Shown here one piece after another: positions 33,309-43,091 of a stretch of 64,000 bases of DNA. Made by a program: the position numbers and the translations under genes. Positions within the stretch are counted from its first letter, which is position 1, and each line of letters starts with the position of its first letter. This DNA is from Mycobacterium sp. 1274761.0 (GTDB lineage Bacteria > Actinomycetota > Actinomycetes > Mycobacteriales > Mycobacteriaceae), in contig NZ_LZMC01000020.1 of the NCBI RefSeq assembly GCF_001668615.1, forward strand, positions 21,078 to 85,077. Direction: 5' to 3'. Below the pieces are notes generated by a model. The model was not told the origin of the DNA and searched no databases. It saw only the letters and a program-made list of their open reading frames with translations.

Positions 33309-34077
33309 CTCAACCCACGCCGTTACCAGGCGTGAGGCCCTGAAATACACGCTCGGCGCTCCAATCCTCGCCGGCCTCGCCGCTACGGTCGGCCAGCCCC
33401 GAGCATCGGCTGCCAATGGCAAGCTGATCGACTTCGCCGAGCGCCTGGTGCCCGCCGATCAGGTCGCCGCAGCCGGATATGCGGGTGCGCTGGTCTATGT
33501 GTCCGAGCTGCGGCCCGGCGCCACCTTCGATTTCAAGCCCGTCACCCGCGAGTACGCGGATGCGTTGCGGGCGTTGGGGCTTCACGTTGTCAGCTGTTAT
33601 CAGTACGGGAAGCCGGGCTGGCCGACGCCGTCGGATTTCACCCGCGGCTACGATGGCGGCGTCGCGGACGCCCAGACGGCCATCCGCCTGCACACGGCGG
33701 CCGGCGGCCCGGCCACGGCGCCGATCTTCTTCAGCATCGACGAGGGCATCGACGCGGGTACGTGGAAAAGCGTTGCTGTGCAATGGCTTCGCGGCATCAA
33801 CTCCGTGCTGGGTGTGGAACGCACAGGCGTCTACGGTTCCGCCGGAGTCTGCGGATGGGCCATCGCTGACGGTGTCATCGGACACTCGTCCTCCCCGGGT
33901 TATCGCTGGGCGTGGCAGACCAGAGCGTGGTCGGGTGGCAAGCGCGAGCCTGCCGCCGTGCTTTACCAGAGAGTGATTGTCACCGGGGCCGACCCGGGCA
34001 TCAGCCTCGGCGGAACCCACGTCGACGAGGACGACATCCTGGCCGCCGACTTCGGCCAGTGGGATTTGCCGCGCTGA
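33289..34077 (+). CDS. Tat-exported DUF1906 protein, Rv2525c-like
   Basis: The 262-aa protein starts at GTG 33289, inside the end of the cutinase gene. The twin-arginine signal TRREALKYTLG plus hydrophobic stretch and RASAA end give a clear Tat leader. The mature part is a TIM-barrel glycoside-hydrolase-like domain (IDFAERLVPADQV, FFSIDEG, TGVYGSAGVCGWA). M. tuberculosis Rv2525c, of the same type, is a Tat-exported cell-wall protein linked to envelope properties. Overlap with the cutinase implies joint expression of two envelope proteins. Confidence 0.87.
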   Translation: MSSDRSNSTHAVTRREALKYTLGAPILAGLAATVGQPRASAANGKLIDFAERLVPADQVAAAGYAGALVYVSELRPGATFDFKPVTREYADALRALGLHVVSCYQYGKPGWPTPSDFTRGYDGGVADAQTAIRLHTAAGGPATAPIFFSIDEGIDAGTWKSVAVQWLRGINSVLGVERTGVYGSAGVCGWAIADGVIGHSSSPGYRWAWQTRAWSGGKREPAAVLYQRVIVTGADPGISLGGTHVDEDDILAADFGQWDLPR

Positions 34078-34104
34078 TCCGCTTCACGCCATAGGATCCA
34101 CGCC

Positions 34105-34929
34105 GTGGCCACCGCGAAGACCAGGGCTACCGACGACGACCGCACGAACACGTGCCAGGTCTTGGACACAGCGCTCGGTGACGGCCAGCTCTCGATGGAG
34201 GAGCACCGCCAGCGGGTGAGCTCGGCGACCAAGGCGGTGACGCTCGCAGAGCTGCAGTCGCTCGTGTCCGACCTCCAGATTCGCAGCGCACCTGCGGCCA
34301 TCCGCCCCGACTCGTCCAAGGGGATCTGGGTCGCCGCGGCGGTTGTCGTTCTGCTGGCCGCCGCGGGCATCGGCTGGGCCGTGCACGGCGGCACGGCGCC
34401 GTCGAAGAGCACGGCCAGCGCGGGTTCGCCCACCGCAGCCGCCGCCAGTCCCAAGCCCAGCACCGCCACGGCGCCGCAGCCGCCGCAGGATCTGTTGAGC
34501 CTCGGCGGCCTGACCGGCCTGCTGGCTCAGATGGGCAAGAACTTCGGTGACACATTGGGCTACCAGCTCGACATCCGCAGCGGCCGCGCCGACCTCCTAC
34601 GTCCCGACGCGGTGAACGGCCACAAGACGGTTCTGTGGATCTACAGCGACGGCACATGGGCCAAGATCAAGGATGATGCGACCACACCGATCCATGCGAC
34701 GGTCGGCGACTTGAGCAAGTTCGACCCACAGGCCATCGTCGGCGCGGTCCGCGATGCACCGCAGACCCTCGGCATCGTCAACGCCAGCGATGAGTGGCTG
34801 GACATTCAGTCGACACAGGACGGCAGCCTCGCGCTTCGGGTGCACGTCAGTCAGGGTGGGCAAGGGGGCGGCTACGTCGCGCTCGGGGCTGACGGTTCCG
34901 TCATTCGGATATCCGGCCCTGGGCAGTGA
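34105..34929 (+). CDS. DUF1707 domain membrane-anchored protein
   Basis: The 274-aa protein starts at GTG 34105. The N-terminal DUF1707 segment (TDDDRTNTCQVLDTALGDGQLSMEEHRQRV) is followed by one membrane helix (GIWVAAAVVVLLAAAGIGWAV) and a Pro/Ala/Ser stalk. A 140-residue outer domain, which I do not recognise, contains SDGTWAKIKDD and ASDEWLDIQS. DUF1707 is a short cytosolic module common in actinobacterial membrane proteins of unknown function. The stop overlaps the GTG of the acetolactate synthase gene. Confidence 0.8.
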   Translation: MATAKTRATDDDRTNTCQVLDTALGDGQLSMEEHRQRVSSATKAVTLAELQSLVSDLQIRSAPAAIRPDSSKGIWVAAAVVVLLAAAGIGWAVHGGTAPSKSTASAGSPTAAAASPKPSTATAPQPPQDLLSLGGLTGLLAQMGKNFGDTLGYQLDIRSGRADLLRPDAVNGHKTVLWIYSDGTWAKIKDDATTPIHATVGDLSKFDPQAIVGAVRDAPQTLGIVNASDEWLDIQSTQDGSLALRVHVSQGGQGGGYVALGADGSVIRISGPGQ

Positions 34930-36614
34930 CCGACGCGGCTAGGCTCGGCCATGTGGGCGAACCCAGTCGTACGACCGCTGAACTGATAGTCGAATGCCTG
35001 GAGAACGAGGGCGTCACGCACGTTTTCGGCATTCCCGGTGAAGAGAACATCCGATTGGTCGACGCGCTGTCGAAGTCGTCGATCGAATACGTGTTGACCC
35101 GCCACGAGCAGGGCGCCTCGTTCATGGCGGAGGTATACGGCCGCTTGACCGGGCGGGCCGGCGTCTGCTCGGCAACGCTTGGTCCGGGAGCGATCAACCT
35201 GCTGCTCGGTGTTGCGGACGCGACGACGAATTCCACGCCGGTCGTTGCGCTTTCAGCACAGGTGGGGTTGGGGCGTTTTTACAAGGAGTCCCATCAGGGG
35301 GTCGACCTGGTGTCGATGTTCGAGCCGGTGACGAAATGGGCGGCGCTCGTCGCGACGCCGTCTGCGGTGCCGGAAATGGTTCGTAAGGCGTTCAAGCTGG
35401 CACAGACGGAACGACCGGGCGCCGTCCATCTCGCCGTGCCGGAAGACGTCGAACAGGCCGAGGTCCCCGCGGAGGCGGAACCGTTGCCGGTCAACATCCC
35501 CCGGCCCGACGATCCGTCTGTCACCCAACTGGACCGCGCCGCCGAGATCCTGTGCACCGCACGCAATCCCATCCTGTTAGCCGGTCATGGCGCGGCCCGC
35601 AGCGAGGCGGCCGACGCCGTGCGACGGTTCGCCGAAGCGCTCGAAATACCGGTGGCCACCACCTTCCACGGCAAGGGTGTGATCCCCGACGATCACGAGC
35701 TCGCGCTCGGCGCCGTCGGCTTCATGCGTCATGACTACGTGAACTTCGGCTTCGACCAGGCCGATGCGATCGTCGCCGTCGGCTATGAGCTGCAGGAGTT
35801 CGATCCCGTTCGGATCAACCCGAGCGGTGACACGAAGATCATCCACATCCACCGATTCCCGGCGGAAGTGGATGCGCACTACAACGTCGCGGTCGGGCTA
35901 CACGCCGACATCAGCCGCACGCTGGACGAGCTGGCACCCCGGGTGAAACGCGAGCATCCCGCGTTGTCGGGCCGCGAGAAGATCCGCCAGCTGCTCGCCG
36001 ACGAGCTCGAACGCGGCCGCGAGGACTCTCGGTTCCCGCTGACGCCGGCGCGTATTGTCGCCGACACACGAACGGCGTTGCAGCGCAACGACATTGCTCT
36101 TGTCGACACAGGTGCCCTCAAGATGTGGATGGCCAGGCTCTATCCCACGTACGAACCGAACACGTGCTTGATCTCCAATGGGCTCTCGACGATGGCGTGG
36201 ACGCTGCCCGGTGCCATCGGCGCGAAGATCGCTCGGCCCGAGGCGAAGGTGCTCGTGGCCACCGGCGACGGTGCGTTCCTAATGAACTCGCAGGAGATCG
36301 AGACCGCGATGCGGCGCGAGATCCCGATGGTGATCCTGATCTGGAACGACAACTCTTACGGCTTGATCGGCTGGAAGATGGATCTCGAGATCGGCCACAA
36401 CGTCGATACCCGATTCAGCAACCCTGACTTTGTCGCCTACGCCGAGAGCTTCGGCGCCAAGGGGTATCGCATCGGATCTCCCGACGAACTGCTACCGACG
36501 CTGCAAACCGCGCTCGAGGACGACACCGTCAGCGTCATCGACTGCCCGGTGGACTATTCGGTCAACGGTGATCTCATCGACGCACTGGGCGAGTTGGACG
36601 AATCGCTGTCCTGA
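34926..36614 (+). CDS. Acetolactate synthase large-subunit-like ThDP enzyme
   Basis: The 562-aa protein starts at GTG 34926, coupled by GTGA to the gene before. The N-terminal domain has the catalytic Glu in RHEQGASFMAE, the middle domain is of the sugar-isomerase-like type, and the C-terminal ThDP motif is GDGAFLMNSQEIETAM ending in WNDNSYG. Length and motifs fit AlsS/acetolactate-synthase-type enzymes that join two pyruvates. No small regulatory subunit gene follows, which fits a catabolic or stand-alone role rather than the main branched-chain biosynthetic enzyme. Confidence 0.87.
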   Translation: MTDAARLGHVGEPSRTTAELIVECLENEGVTHVFGIPGEENIRLVDALSKSSIEYVLTRHEQGASFMAEVYGRLTGRAGVCSATLGPGAINLLLGVADATTNSTPVVALSAQVGLGRFYKESHQGVDLVSMFEPVTKWAALVATPSAVPEMVRKAFKLAQTERPGAVHLAVPEDVEQAEVPAEAEPLPVNIPRPDDPSVTQLDRAAEILCTARNPILLAGHGAARSEAADAVRRFAEALEIPVATTFHGKGVIPDDHELALGAVGFMRHDYVNFGFDQADAIVAVGYELQEFDPVRINPSGDTKIIHIHRFPAEVDAHYNVAVGLHADISRTLDELAPRVKREHPALSGREKIRQLLADELERGREDSRFPLTPARIVADTRTALQRNDIALVDTGALKMWMARLYPTYEPNTCLISNGLSTMAWTLPGAIGAKIARPEAKVLVATGDGAFLMNSQEIETAMRREIPMVILIWNDNSYGLIGWKMDLEIGHNVDTRFSNPDFVAYAESFGAKGYRIGSPDELLPTLQTALEDDTVSVIDCPVDYSVNGDLIDALGELDESLS

Positions 36615-36860
36615 CGCGCCCGTAACACTGCTTTTCAGTCGAATAGCTGGCGTTCCAATGCAGCACTGCGCCGAATTGACCGATCCATGCATTTACCGCT
36701 GTGACCTGCGGGAATGGTCCTGAAAGCAATCGATTCAATCCAGCACTGGCGAAGTCCTTGACAATTGATCGACAAAATTCTCGGCCCAGCGTGATTCGCA
36801 GCGGATGAATGGCTATACCCATTCCAGCGCAGTGGCGTGCATCACAACGGGGAGATTTCA

Positions 36861-37937
36861 ATGGGTATCGGAATAACGATCGAGGGATTAACAAAGTCCT
36901 TCGGGAGCACAACGGTCTGGGAGGACGTGACGTTCGAGCTCCCGCCGGGCGAGGTCAGCGGTTTGATCGGCCCGTCGGGTACCGGTAAGTCGGTGTTCTT
37001 GAAGTCGCTGATCGGGCTGCTGCGCCCCGAGCGCGGCAAGATCATCGTCGACGGCACCAACATCATCGAGTGCTCGGCCAAGGAGCTCTACGAGATCCGC
37101 ACACTGTTCGGGGTGATGTTCCAGGACGGCGCCCTGTTCGGGTCGATGAGCCTGTATGACAACACCGCTTTCCCGTTGCGGGAGCACACGAAGAAAAAGG
37201 AAAGCGAAATCCGCAACATCGTCATGGAGAAGCTCGAGCTGGTCGGTCTGGCCGGTGATGAGAACAAGTTTCCCGGCGAAATCTCCGGCGGTATGCGCAA
37301 GCGTGCGGGTCTGGCCCGCTCGCTGGTGCTCGACCCGCAGATCATCCTCTGCGACGAGCCGGACTCCGGTCTGGACCCGGTGCGCACCGCCTATCTGAGC
37401 CAGTTGTTGATCGACATCAACGCCCAGATCGATTGCACGATCTTGATCGTGACGCACAACATCAACGTCGCCCGCACGGTGCCCGACAACATCGGCATGT
37501 TGTTCCGCAAGCATCTGGTGATGTTCGGTCCGCGTGAGGTCTTGTTGACCAGTGATGAGCCGGTGGTGCGGCAGTTCCTCAACGGTCGCCGCATCGGCCC
37601 GATCGGTATGTCGGAGGAGAAGGACGAGTCGCAGATGGCCGAAGAGCAGGCCATGGTCGACGCCGGCCACCACCACGGCGGCGTCGACGAGGTAGAGGGC
37701 GTGCCGCCGCAGATCACCGCGACCCCGGGCATGCCGGAGCGCGCCGCGGTCGAGCGCAGGCGTGCCCGGGTGCGCGAGATCATGCACACGTTGCCGCCGA
37801 ATGCGCAGGAAGCCATCCGCGAGGACCTCGAAAACACCGACAGCAACTCCGACGACTACGACGGGAGTTCGCATCGCCGCCACCACGACCGCGAGGAGTC
37901 CGACACCGAAGCGATTCCTGCCGCGCGGGAGCGCTGA
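36861..37937 (+). CDS. mkl: Mkl, ATPase of Mce lipid transporters
   Basis: This 358-aa ABC ATPase (ATG 36861, GGGGAG upstream) is near the M. tuberculosis Mkl length of 359. It has Walker A GPSGTGKS, signature ISGGMRKR, Walker B ILCDEPDSGLDP and H-loop VTHN, then an acidic/His-rich C-terminal tail after residue 250. Mkl (MceG) powers several Mce systems that import lipids such as cholesterol, so it fits the sterol genes elsewhere in the window. The 246-bp upstream gap contains a TTGACA (36758-36763) but no well-spaced -10. The next gene follows by 10 bp. Confidence 0.93.
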   Translation: MGIGITIEGLTKSFGSTTVWEDVTFELPPGEVSGLIGPSGTGKSVFLKSLIGLLRPERGKIIVDGTNIIECSAKELYEIRTLFGVMFQDGALFGSMSLYDNTAFPLREHTKKKESEIRNIVMEKLELVGLAGDENKFPGEISGGMRKRAGLARSLVLDPQIILCDEPDSGLDPVRTAYLSQLLIDINAQIDCTILIVTHNINVARTVPDNIGMLFRKHLVMFGPREVLLTSDEPVVRQFLNGRRIGPIGMSEEKDESQMAEEQAMVDAGHHHGGVDEVEGVPPQITATPGMPERAAVERRRARVREIMHTLPPNAQEAIREDLENTDSNSDDYDGSSHRRHHDREESDTEAIPAARER

Positions 37938-37947
37938 GGAGTCGCCG

Positions 37948-38553
37948 ATGAGTTTCAACTTCGCGTCGACCCTTCGGGAATCCTCACGGGCCCATCCCCA
38001 GAAGGCGCTCTGCCAGCTCGGCGCTCATACCGTTACCTACGCTCAGGTCGACGAGATCTCGGGCCGCGTCGCCAGTAGCCTGCGCGCCCTCGGTGTTGGG
38101 CGCGGCGACAAGGTGGCGGTGCAATTGCCGGACGGGCCCCACCTGTTGTTCTCCTACTTCGGCGTCCTCAAAGCCGGTGCGGTGCTGGTGCCGTTGAGCC
38201 CGTCGCTGCTCGCACCTGACCTCTGTTATCAGCTGATCGTTTCCAGTGCGCGGCTGCTGGTCACCTCTGAGGACTTGGCGCAGGAGGCAGTTCGCGGCAC
38301 GGCGGAAATCGACGGGCTGCAGACATATGTGGCGATGGCGCCGGTCGACGCCGAGCTCCCCGCGGGCACACGTCATTTCGACGAGCTGTACTTCACGCCG
38401 GACATGGGTGACATCGAGCCTACCGACGCTGACGACACCGCGGTCGTCGTCTACTCCAACGCCGCCGCTGGCCAACCGGAGGGATCTGAGTTGACGCACT
38501 CTGAGCTGTCCGCCAGCTGCAGCGATGCACGCGAGCTGTTCGGTTTCGCCTGA
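37948..38553 (+). CDS. N-terminal fragment of an acyl-CoA ligase (AMP-binding)
   Basis: The 201-aa protein starts at ATG 37948 (GAGGA upstream). It matches the first third of a FadD-type ligase (MSFNFASTLRESSRAHPQKA, GRGDKVAVQLPDGPHLLFSYFG, LKAGAVLVPLSP) and stops just after the ATP-binding loop. That loop is degenerate: YSNAAAGQPEGSELTHSEL, without the Lys and TSGTTG of active enzymes. The remainder and the C-terminal domain are missing, and 17 bp later the convergent GH65 gene ends. It is either a relic or a domain kept for a non-catalytic role with Mkl. Confidence 0.75.
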   Translation: MSFNFASTLRESSRAHPQKALCQLGAHTVTYAQVDEISGRVASSLRALGVGRGDKVAVQLPDGPHLLFSYFGVLKAGAVLVPLSPSLLAPDLCYQLIVSSARLLVTSEDLAQEAVRGTAEIDGLQTYVAMAPVDAELPAGTRHFDELYFTPDMGDIEPTDADDTAVVVYSNAAAGQPEGSELTHSELSASCSDARELFGFA

Positions 38554-38570
38554 GCTCGCCGGCCCGGCAC

Positions 38571-40913
38571 TCAGGCTCTTCGGTACGGGGCGCGATGGGC
38601 TGGTGAGGTGACTTCCGCCAACTGGGCCCGATTCGGTATCGGCAAGGTGACTGCGTCCCCCTCCAGGGTGAACGGCTGCCCGTGGTGTGTGAGGTGCACT
38701 GAGTCGCCCGCTACGAGTCGGTAGGTGGCTTCTCGAGCGGTCAGCTCTACCGCTATGCAACGGTCGCGCCAGAGGATTCTGAACTTGAGGCGGCTCAGCG
38801 CATCCGGGAGTGCGGGCGCGAACGCCAGCTCACTTCTCCGGCAACGCATTCCACCGAACCCTGCCACGCAGACCATCCAAGTGCCGGCCAGCGCGGCAAT
38901 GTGCAAGCCACTGGACACGTTGTCGTGCAGGTTGTGCAGATCGACGAATACGGTCTCGGCCAGGTAGTCGTAGGCGAGCTGCAGGTGGCCGACCTCGGCA
39001 GCCAAAACTCCTTGCGCACAAGCCGACAACGATGAATCTCGCACGGTGAGCGCTTCGTAATATTCGAAGTTGCGAGCCTTCTCTTCCGCGGTGAAGGCGT
39101 CGCCCCGCAGGTACATCGCCAGGGTGAGGTCGGCCTGCTTGACCACTTGGGTGCGATAGAGCTCGAAATACGGGTAATGCAGCAGGAGAGGATAAGCGGT
39201 GGGTGGCGTCGCCGCATAGTTCCAGTGAGCTAGCCGGGTGAAGCTTTCCGACTGCTCATGCACTTTCAAGTCGTCGCTATAGGGCACCACCATGTGCGAA
39301 GCGGCACCACGCCATCCCGCGGTTTCTTCGGCACTCACGCCAAGGCGACTGGCGACCTCCGGACGACGTTCACATGCGTCGGCGGCTTCGGTCAAATTGT
39401 GCTGCGCCATCAAGTTGGTGAACAGGTTATTGTCCACCAGCGCGGTGTATTCGTCGGGGCCGGTGACGCCGTCGATGCGGAATTGTCCAGTAGAATCGTG
39501 ATGGCCGACGCTCATCCACAACCGCGCCGTTTCGACCAACAGTTCAACGCCGTACTCGTTTTCGAATTGTTCGTCGCGGGTCGCCGCGATGTATTGCGCT
39601 GTGGCATAAGCGATGTCGGCCGTCACATGGACTGCTGCCGTCCCAGCCGGCCAGTAACCGGAACATTCGTCACCGTTGATCGTCCGCCAGGCAAACATTG
39701 CTCCGCTATGAGCGAGTTCACGAGCGCGTCGTTTGGCCTTCTCCAGGGTGGAATGTCGCCAGCGCAGTGCGGCCGCTGCCGCGTCCGGCATCGTATGGGT
39801 CAGCACGGGCAGCACGAAGATCTCGGTATCCCAGAATGCGTGGCCGCCGTAGCCCGTCCCAGTCAGGCCCTTGGCTGATATGGGTCGGTTCTCGCCGCGA
39901 GCGCCGGCCTGAAGAACTTGGAATAGCGCGAATCGGATCGCCTGCTGAAGTTCTGGATCGCCTTCGATCTCGATATCGGCGTGGGACCAGAACTCGTCAA
40001 GGTAGTAACGCTGGCCTGACAGCAGACCGACCCAACCCGTCTGTTTGGCCTGCGCTAGCGCAGCATCCACCTGCGCCCGCAAAGCCGGCGTCGAGCGCCT
40101 GCTCGACCATCCGTAGGCAATGAATTTTGTCAGCCGCAGTGTTTCGCCCTTGGCGAGGTCGACCGCAACAGTCAGGCGCGCCAGGTCTTCCTCGGCGTGC
40201 ACGTCACACACATTGCCCAACCCATCCTCGATCTGGTGATCCATTCCGGCAGCGACACGCAGTCCCGACTGCCTGGTGTGATGAACCAACACTGCTGAGT
40301 TGTCCTTTGCCGCAGCAAATTCCGCGACCAGCGGACGATCCAACGCGGCGGCCAGACGCGGATCGTTGCTATTGATGACCACCTCCTCGTTCGCCAGCAG
40401 ATCGGATTGGATCACCAGCTCCAACCGGGAATCCAGCGGCTCGACTTCGTAGCGGATCGCAGCCACGGCGCGCTGGGTGAACGAGACTAGGCGCTCCGAT
40501 CTGATCCGCACGCACCGCCCCGTCTGCGACGCCCAAACCGTATTCCGGCGCAGCGTTCCGGTGCGGAAATCCAGGATGTGTTCGTGTTCGATCACGCTGC
40601 CGTAGCGCATGTCCATCGGCGCATCCTGAACGAACAGTTGGATGATCTTTCCGTCGGTCACATTGACGATGGTCTGTCCATCCTCGGGATAGCCATATCC
40701 ACCTTCGGCATAGGGCAATTCGTGATGCTCGTACAACCCGTTCAGGTACGTGCCGGGCGTACCCACCGGCTCACCCTCGTCAAGGTTTCCGCGTAAGCCG
40801 ATGTGGCCGTTGGACAAGGCGAAGATCGATTCGACGTCAGCCAGCGCGTCAAGATCGAAGCGGCTCCACCGTAGTTCCCAAGGGTCGATCTGAAACTTCG
40901 GACGGGCTGCCAT
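38571..40913 (-). CDS. Glycoside hydrolase family 65 enzyme, Rv3401-like
   Basis: The 780-aa protein has the N-terminal beta-sandwich (NGHIGLRGNLDEGEP), the (alpha/alpha)6 barrel with FWDTEIFVLP, the general acid in GVTGPDEYTALVDNN, and the C-terminal sheet (HHGQPFTLEG). GH65 contains maltose, trehalose and kojibiose phosphorylases and hydrolases acting on alpha-glucosides. Rv3401 of M. tuberculosis has the same size and normally stands with a beta-phosphoglucomutase-like gene, which is absent here on both sides. The upstream 284 bp hold no supported gene. Confidence 0.9.
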   Translation of the reverse strand: MAARPKFQIDPWELRWSRFDLDALADVESIFALSNGHIGLRGNLDEGEPVGTPGTYLNGLYEHHELPYAEGGYGYPEDGQTIVNVTDGKIIQLFVQDAPMDMRYGSVIEHEHILDFRTGTLRRNTVWASQTGRCVRIRSERLVSFTQRAVAAIRYEVEPLDSRLELVIQSDLLANEEVVINSNDPRLAAALDRPLVAEFAAAKDNSAVLVHHTRQSGLRVAAGMDHQIEDGLGNVCDVHAEEDLARLTVAVDLAKGETLRLTKFIAYGWSSRRSTPALRAQVDAALAQAKQTGWVGLLSGQRYYLDEFWSHADIEIEGDPELQQAIRFALFQVLQAGARGENRPISAKGLTGTGYGGHAFWDTEIFVLPVLTHTMPDAAAAALRWRHSTLEKAKRRARELAHSGAMFAWRTINGDECSGYWPAGTAAVHVTADIAYATAQYIAATRDEQFENEYGVELLVETARLWMSVGHHDSTGQFRIDGVTGPDEYTALVDNNLFTNLMAQHNLTEAADACERRPEVASRLGVSAEETAGWRGAASHMVVPYSDDLKVHEQSESFTRLAHWNYAATPPTAYPLLLHYPYFELYRTQVVKQADLTLAMYLRGDAFTAEEKARNFEYYEALTVRDSSLSACAQGVLAAEVGHLQLAYDYLAETVFVDLHNLHDNVSSGLHIAALAGTWMVCVAGFGGMRCRRSELAFAPALPDALSRLKFRILWRDRCIAVELTAREATYRLVAGDSVHLTHHGQPFTLEGDAVTLPIPNRAQLAEVTSPAHRAPYRRA

Positions 40914-41197
40914 GGCGCCATTATCGCCAAACGCCGGCGATCAAATGGCCTGTTTGAAGTCGGCTCGCTGTGCCGTGACGCCCGTTCGTGAATTCGCGGG
41001 CGGGTCGGGGTCATCGCCGCAATAATCGACATCATCGTGCATCACGCCGAACTGAACGCCCCCAGGATCGCCGAGGGCCGGAACCAAGACGGTATCCGGC
41101 CGGTTCTGCCAGAAACACTGTCGCCGCCCGATCGTTCTGCGGGCAACTTACCTCGGCACTGGTCAACGCCCGTGTTCAGCACAGGTGAACCGATCAC

Positions 41198-43003
41198 ATG
41201 TCCGATGCCACACTGAGCCTGGTGATCGTCGGCGTCGCCGTCGTGTTGTTCATCTGGAACAGACTTCCGGTCGAGGTGGTCGCGATCGGTGTCGCGTTGA
41301 TCCTGTATTTCACTGGCCTGGTCGATGCGAGGACACTCTTCAGCGGGTTCGGCGACGCGGTGATTGTGTTCATCGCGTCGCTTTTCGTCGTCAGCGAGGG
41401 CCTGGAGGCCTCGGGGGTCACCGCCTGGATCAGCGCGACGCTGGCCCGATTGGCAGGACGGACCTACACCCGGTTGATTGTCACCGTGTTGGCACTCGGC
41501 GCAGTGATCAGCGCGGTGATCACGGTCAACGGTGCGGCCGCGGCGCTGGTTCCGGTAACGGTGACGGTGGCCCGACGCGCCCACGTGATGCCGTCAAAGG
41601 TCTTGATTCCGTTGGCTTTCGGCTGCAGCGCGGGAGCGCTGCTCACCCTCGGCGGCAGCCCCGTCAATGTCATCGTCTACGACGCCTCACGCGACAGTGG
41701 TGGGCCCGGGTTCAACTATTTCGAGTTCGCTCTCGTCGGTGTACCACTGGTGCTGGTGACGATAGCGGTGGCTGTGATTTTCGGGCGCCGGCTTCTGCCC
41801 GAACGGACGTCGAGCACCCTTTCGACCGACTTCAGTGATTACCTGCCGCGCATCATCGAGCATTGGGGGCTGGACCGCAGCCTCTTCCGACTGACGGTTG
41901 GCGAGCGGTCGGAGGCGGCCAAGGTGACCGCGCGCGAGTTGGTCCGCTGGCACAGCCAAGGCGACAAGCTGACCCTGGTGGCCACCCAAACACGCACGGG
42001 CCAGATCGCCGACGACCGTCATCGGCTCGAACCCGGAGACGTGCTCGTCATCGAGGGCGACGACGCCCTTGTCGCCGCGTTCGCCGACCGTGCTGGGTGC
42101 ACGGTCGATGGCGTGGCCACCCGGTCCCACGACAACCTGGTGAGCGGTGACGCCGGACTCGCCGAGTTGATGATTCCGCCGAGATCGGAGTGGTTGGGAG
42201 AGAGGGTGTTTCCCGGCCTTGCCGTCGACGGCGTCACTGTTCTGTCGGTGCACCGAATGAACGCCGACGTGGGTGCGCGTGTCGTCGAGTGCACGCAGGG
42301 CGACACCATGCTCGTCCGTGGACCGTGGTCCGCGATCGACAAATTGGTGGCTTCCGGCATGCTCGTTGTCGATTCGACAGAAGCCGTCCGGCGCCAGGCG
42401 GTTCAACTCAGCCGCTCGGCGCCCCGCGCGCTGTCTGTGCTCGCGGCATTGATCGGTTTGCTCGCCGTCGGGGTCGTGACGCCGGCGGTGGCCGGCCTTC
42501 TGGCCGCACTGGCGATGGTGATGCTGCGGGTGGTGCGGCCGGAGCAGGCTTATCGAGCGATCCCCTGGCAGACGATCATCCTCATCGGTGCGCTGATCCC
42601 GTTGTCCACGGCGATCCAGACCAGCGGTGCCGCCGACGAGATCGCCGCACCGATCGTTGATCTGGTCCGGGACCGCAGCCCGTATCTGCTCCTCATTGCG
42701 CTGTTCACGCTGACCGCGATACTCGGTCAGTTCATCTCGAACGTCGCCACCGTGTTGGTGGTGATCCCGATCGCGGTGACGGCTGCCACCGACAGTGGCA
42801 TCTCGGTGCAGGCGGTGCTGATGCTCGTGGCGTTGGCGGGGGCAGCATCATTGCTGACCCCTATTGCCACACCAGCCAACATGATCATGCTCAACCCCGG
42901 CGGCTACCGCTTCGGTGACTATTGGCGCCTCGGCATTGTCATGATGGCGGCGTGGTTCGCCGTTGCGATGCTGGTGATTCCGTTCTTCTGGCCGCTTCGG
43001 TAG
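41198..43003 (+). CDS. SLC13-family permease with two RCK_C (TrkA-C) domains
   Basis: The 601-aa protein has membrane helices in residues 1-190 and 405-600, with the DASS-type repeats PVNVIVYDAS and the late TPIATPANMIMLNPGG. The cytosolic middle (about 215-385) holds two TrkA-C-like domains (ADDRHRLEPGDVLVIEGDD and a second copy). Such transporters import di- or tricarboxylates, sulfate or other anions with sodium or protons. AGGTGA lies before the ATG. Lactate dehydrogenase follows on the same strand, so transport of a carboxylate is plausible but not shown. Confidence 0.87.
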   Translation: MSDATLSLVIVGVAVVLFIWNRLPVEVVAIGVALILYFTGLVDARTLFSGFGDAVIVFIASLFVVSEGLEASGVTAWISATLARLAGRTYTRLIVTVLALGAVISAVITVNGAAAALVPVTVTVARRAHVMPSKVLIPLAFGCSAGALLTLGGSPVNVIVYDASRDSGGPGFNYFEFALVGVPLVLVTIAVAVIFGRRLLPERTSSTLSTDFSDYLPRIIEHWGLDRSLFRLTVGERSEAAKVTARELVRWHSQGDKLTLVATQTRTGQIADDRHRLEPGDVLVIEGDDALVAAFADRAGCTVDGVATRSHDNLVSGDAGLAELMIPPRSEWLGERVFPGLAVDGVTVLSVHRMNADVGARVVECTQGDTMLVRGPWSAIDKLVASGMLVVDSTEAVRRQAVQLSRSAPRALSVLAALIGLLAVGVVTPAVAGLLAALAMVMLRVVRPEQAYRAIPWQTIILIGALIPLSTAIQTSGAADEIAAPIVDLVRDRSPYLLLIALFTLTAILGQFISNVATVLVVIPIAVTAATDSGISVQAVLMLVALAGAASLLTPIATPANMIMLNPGGYRFGDYWRLGIVMMAAWFAVAMLVIPFFWPLR

Positions 43004-43091
43004 GACGACCGGTGTCGCGGATCGATTTCGGCGGTTCGACGATTTTCCGGTGATCCATGCCATGTGGCGCCGCGAGGTCGACTATGGAGTA

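Noticed and set aside
36758..36763. Perfect TTGACA upstream of mkl as a sigma-70 type promoter
   Set aside because: No acceptable -10 lies 16-19 bp downstream, so only the hexamer is noted and no promoter is called.
36888..37958. 356-aa minus-strand frame opposite mkl
   Set aside because: Walker and signature motifs are on the plus strand; the antisense frame has only His/Asp/Leu-biased shadow composition.
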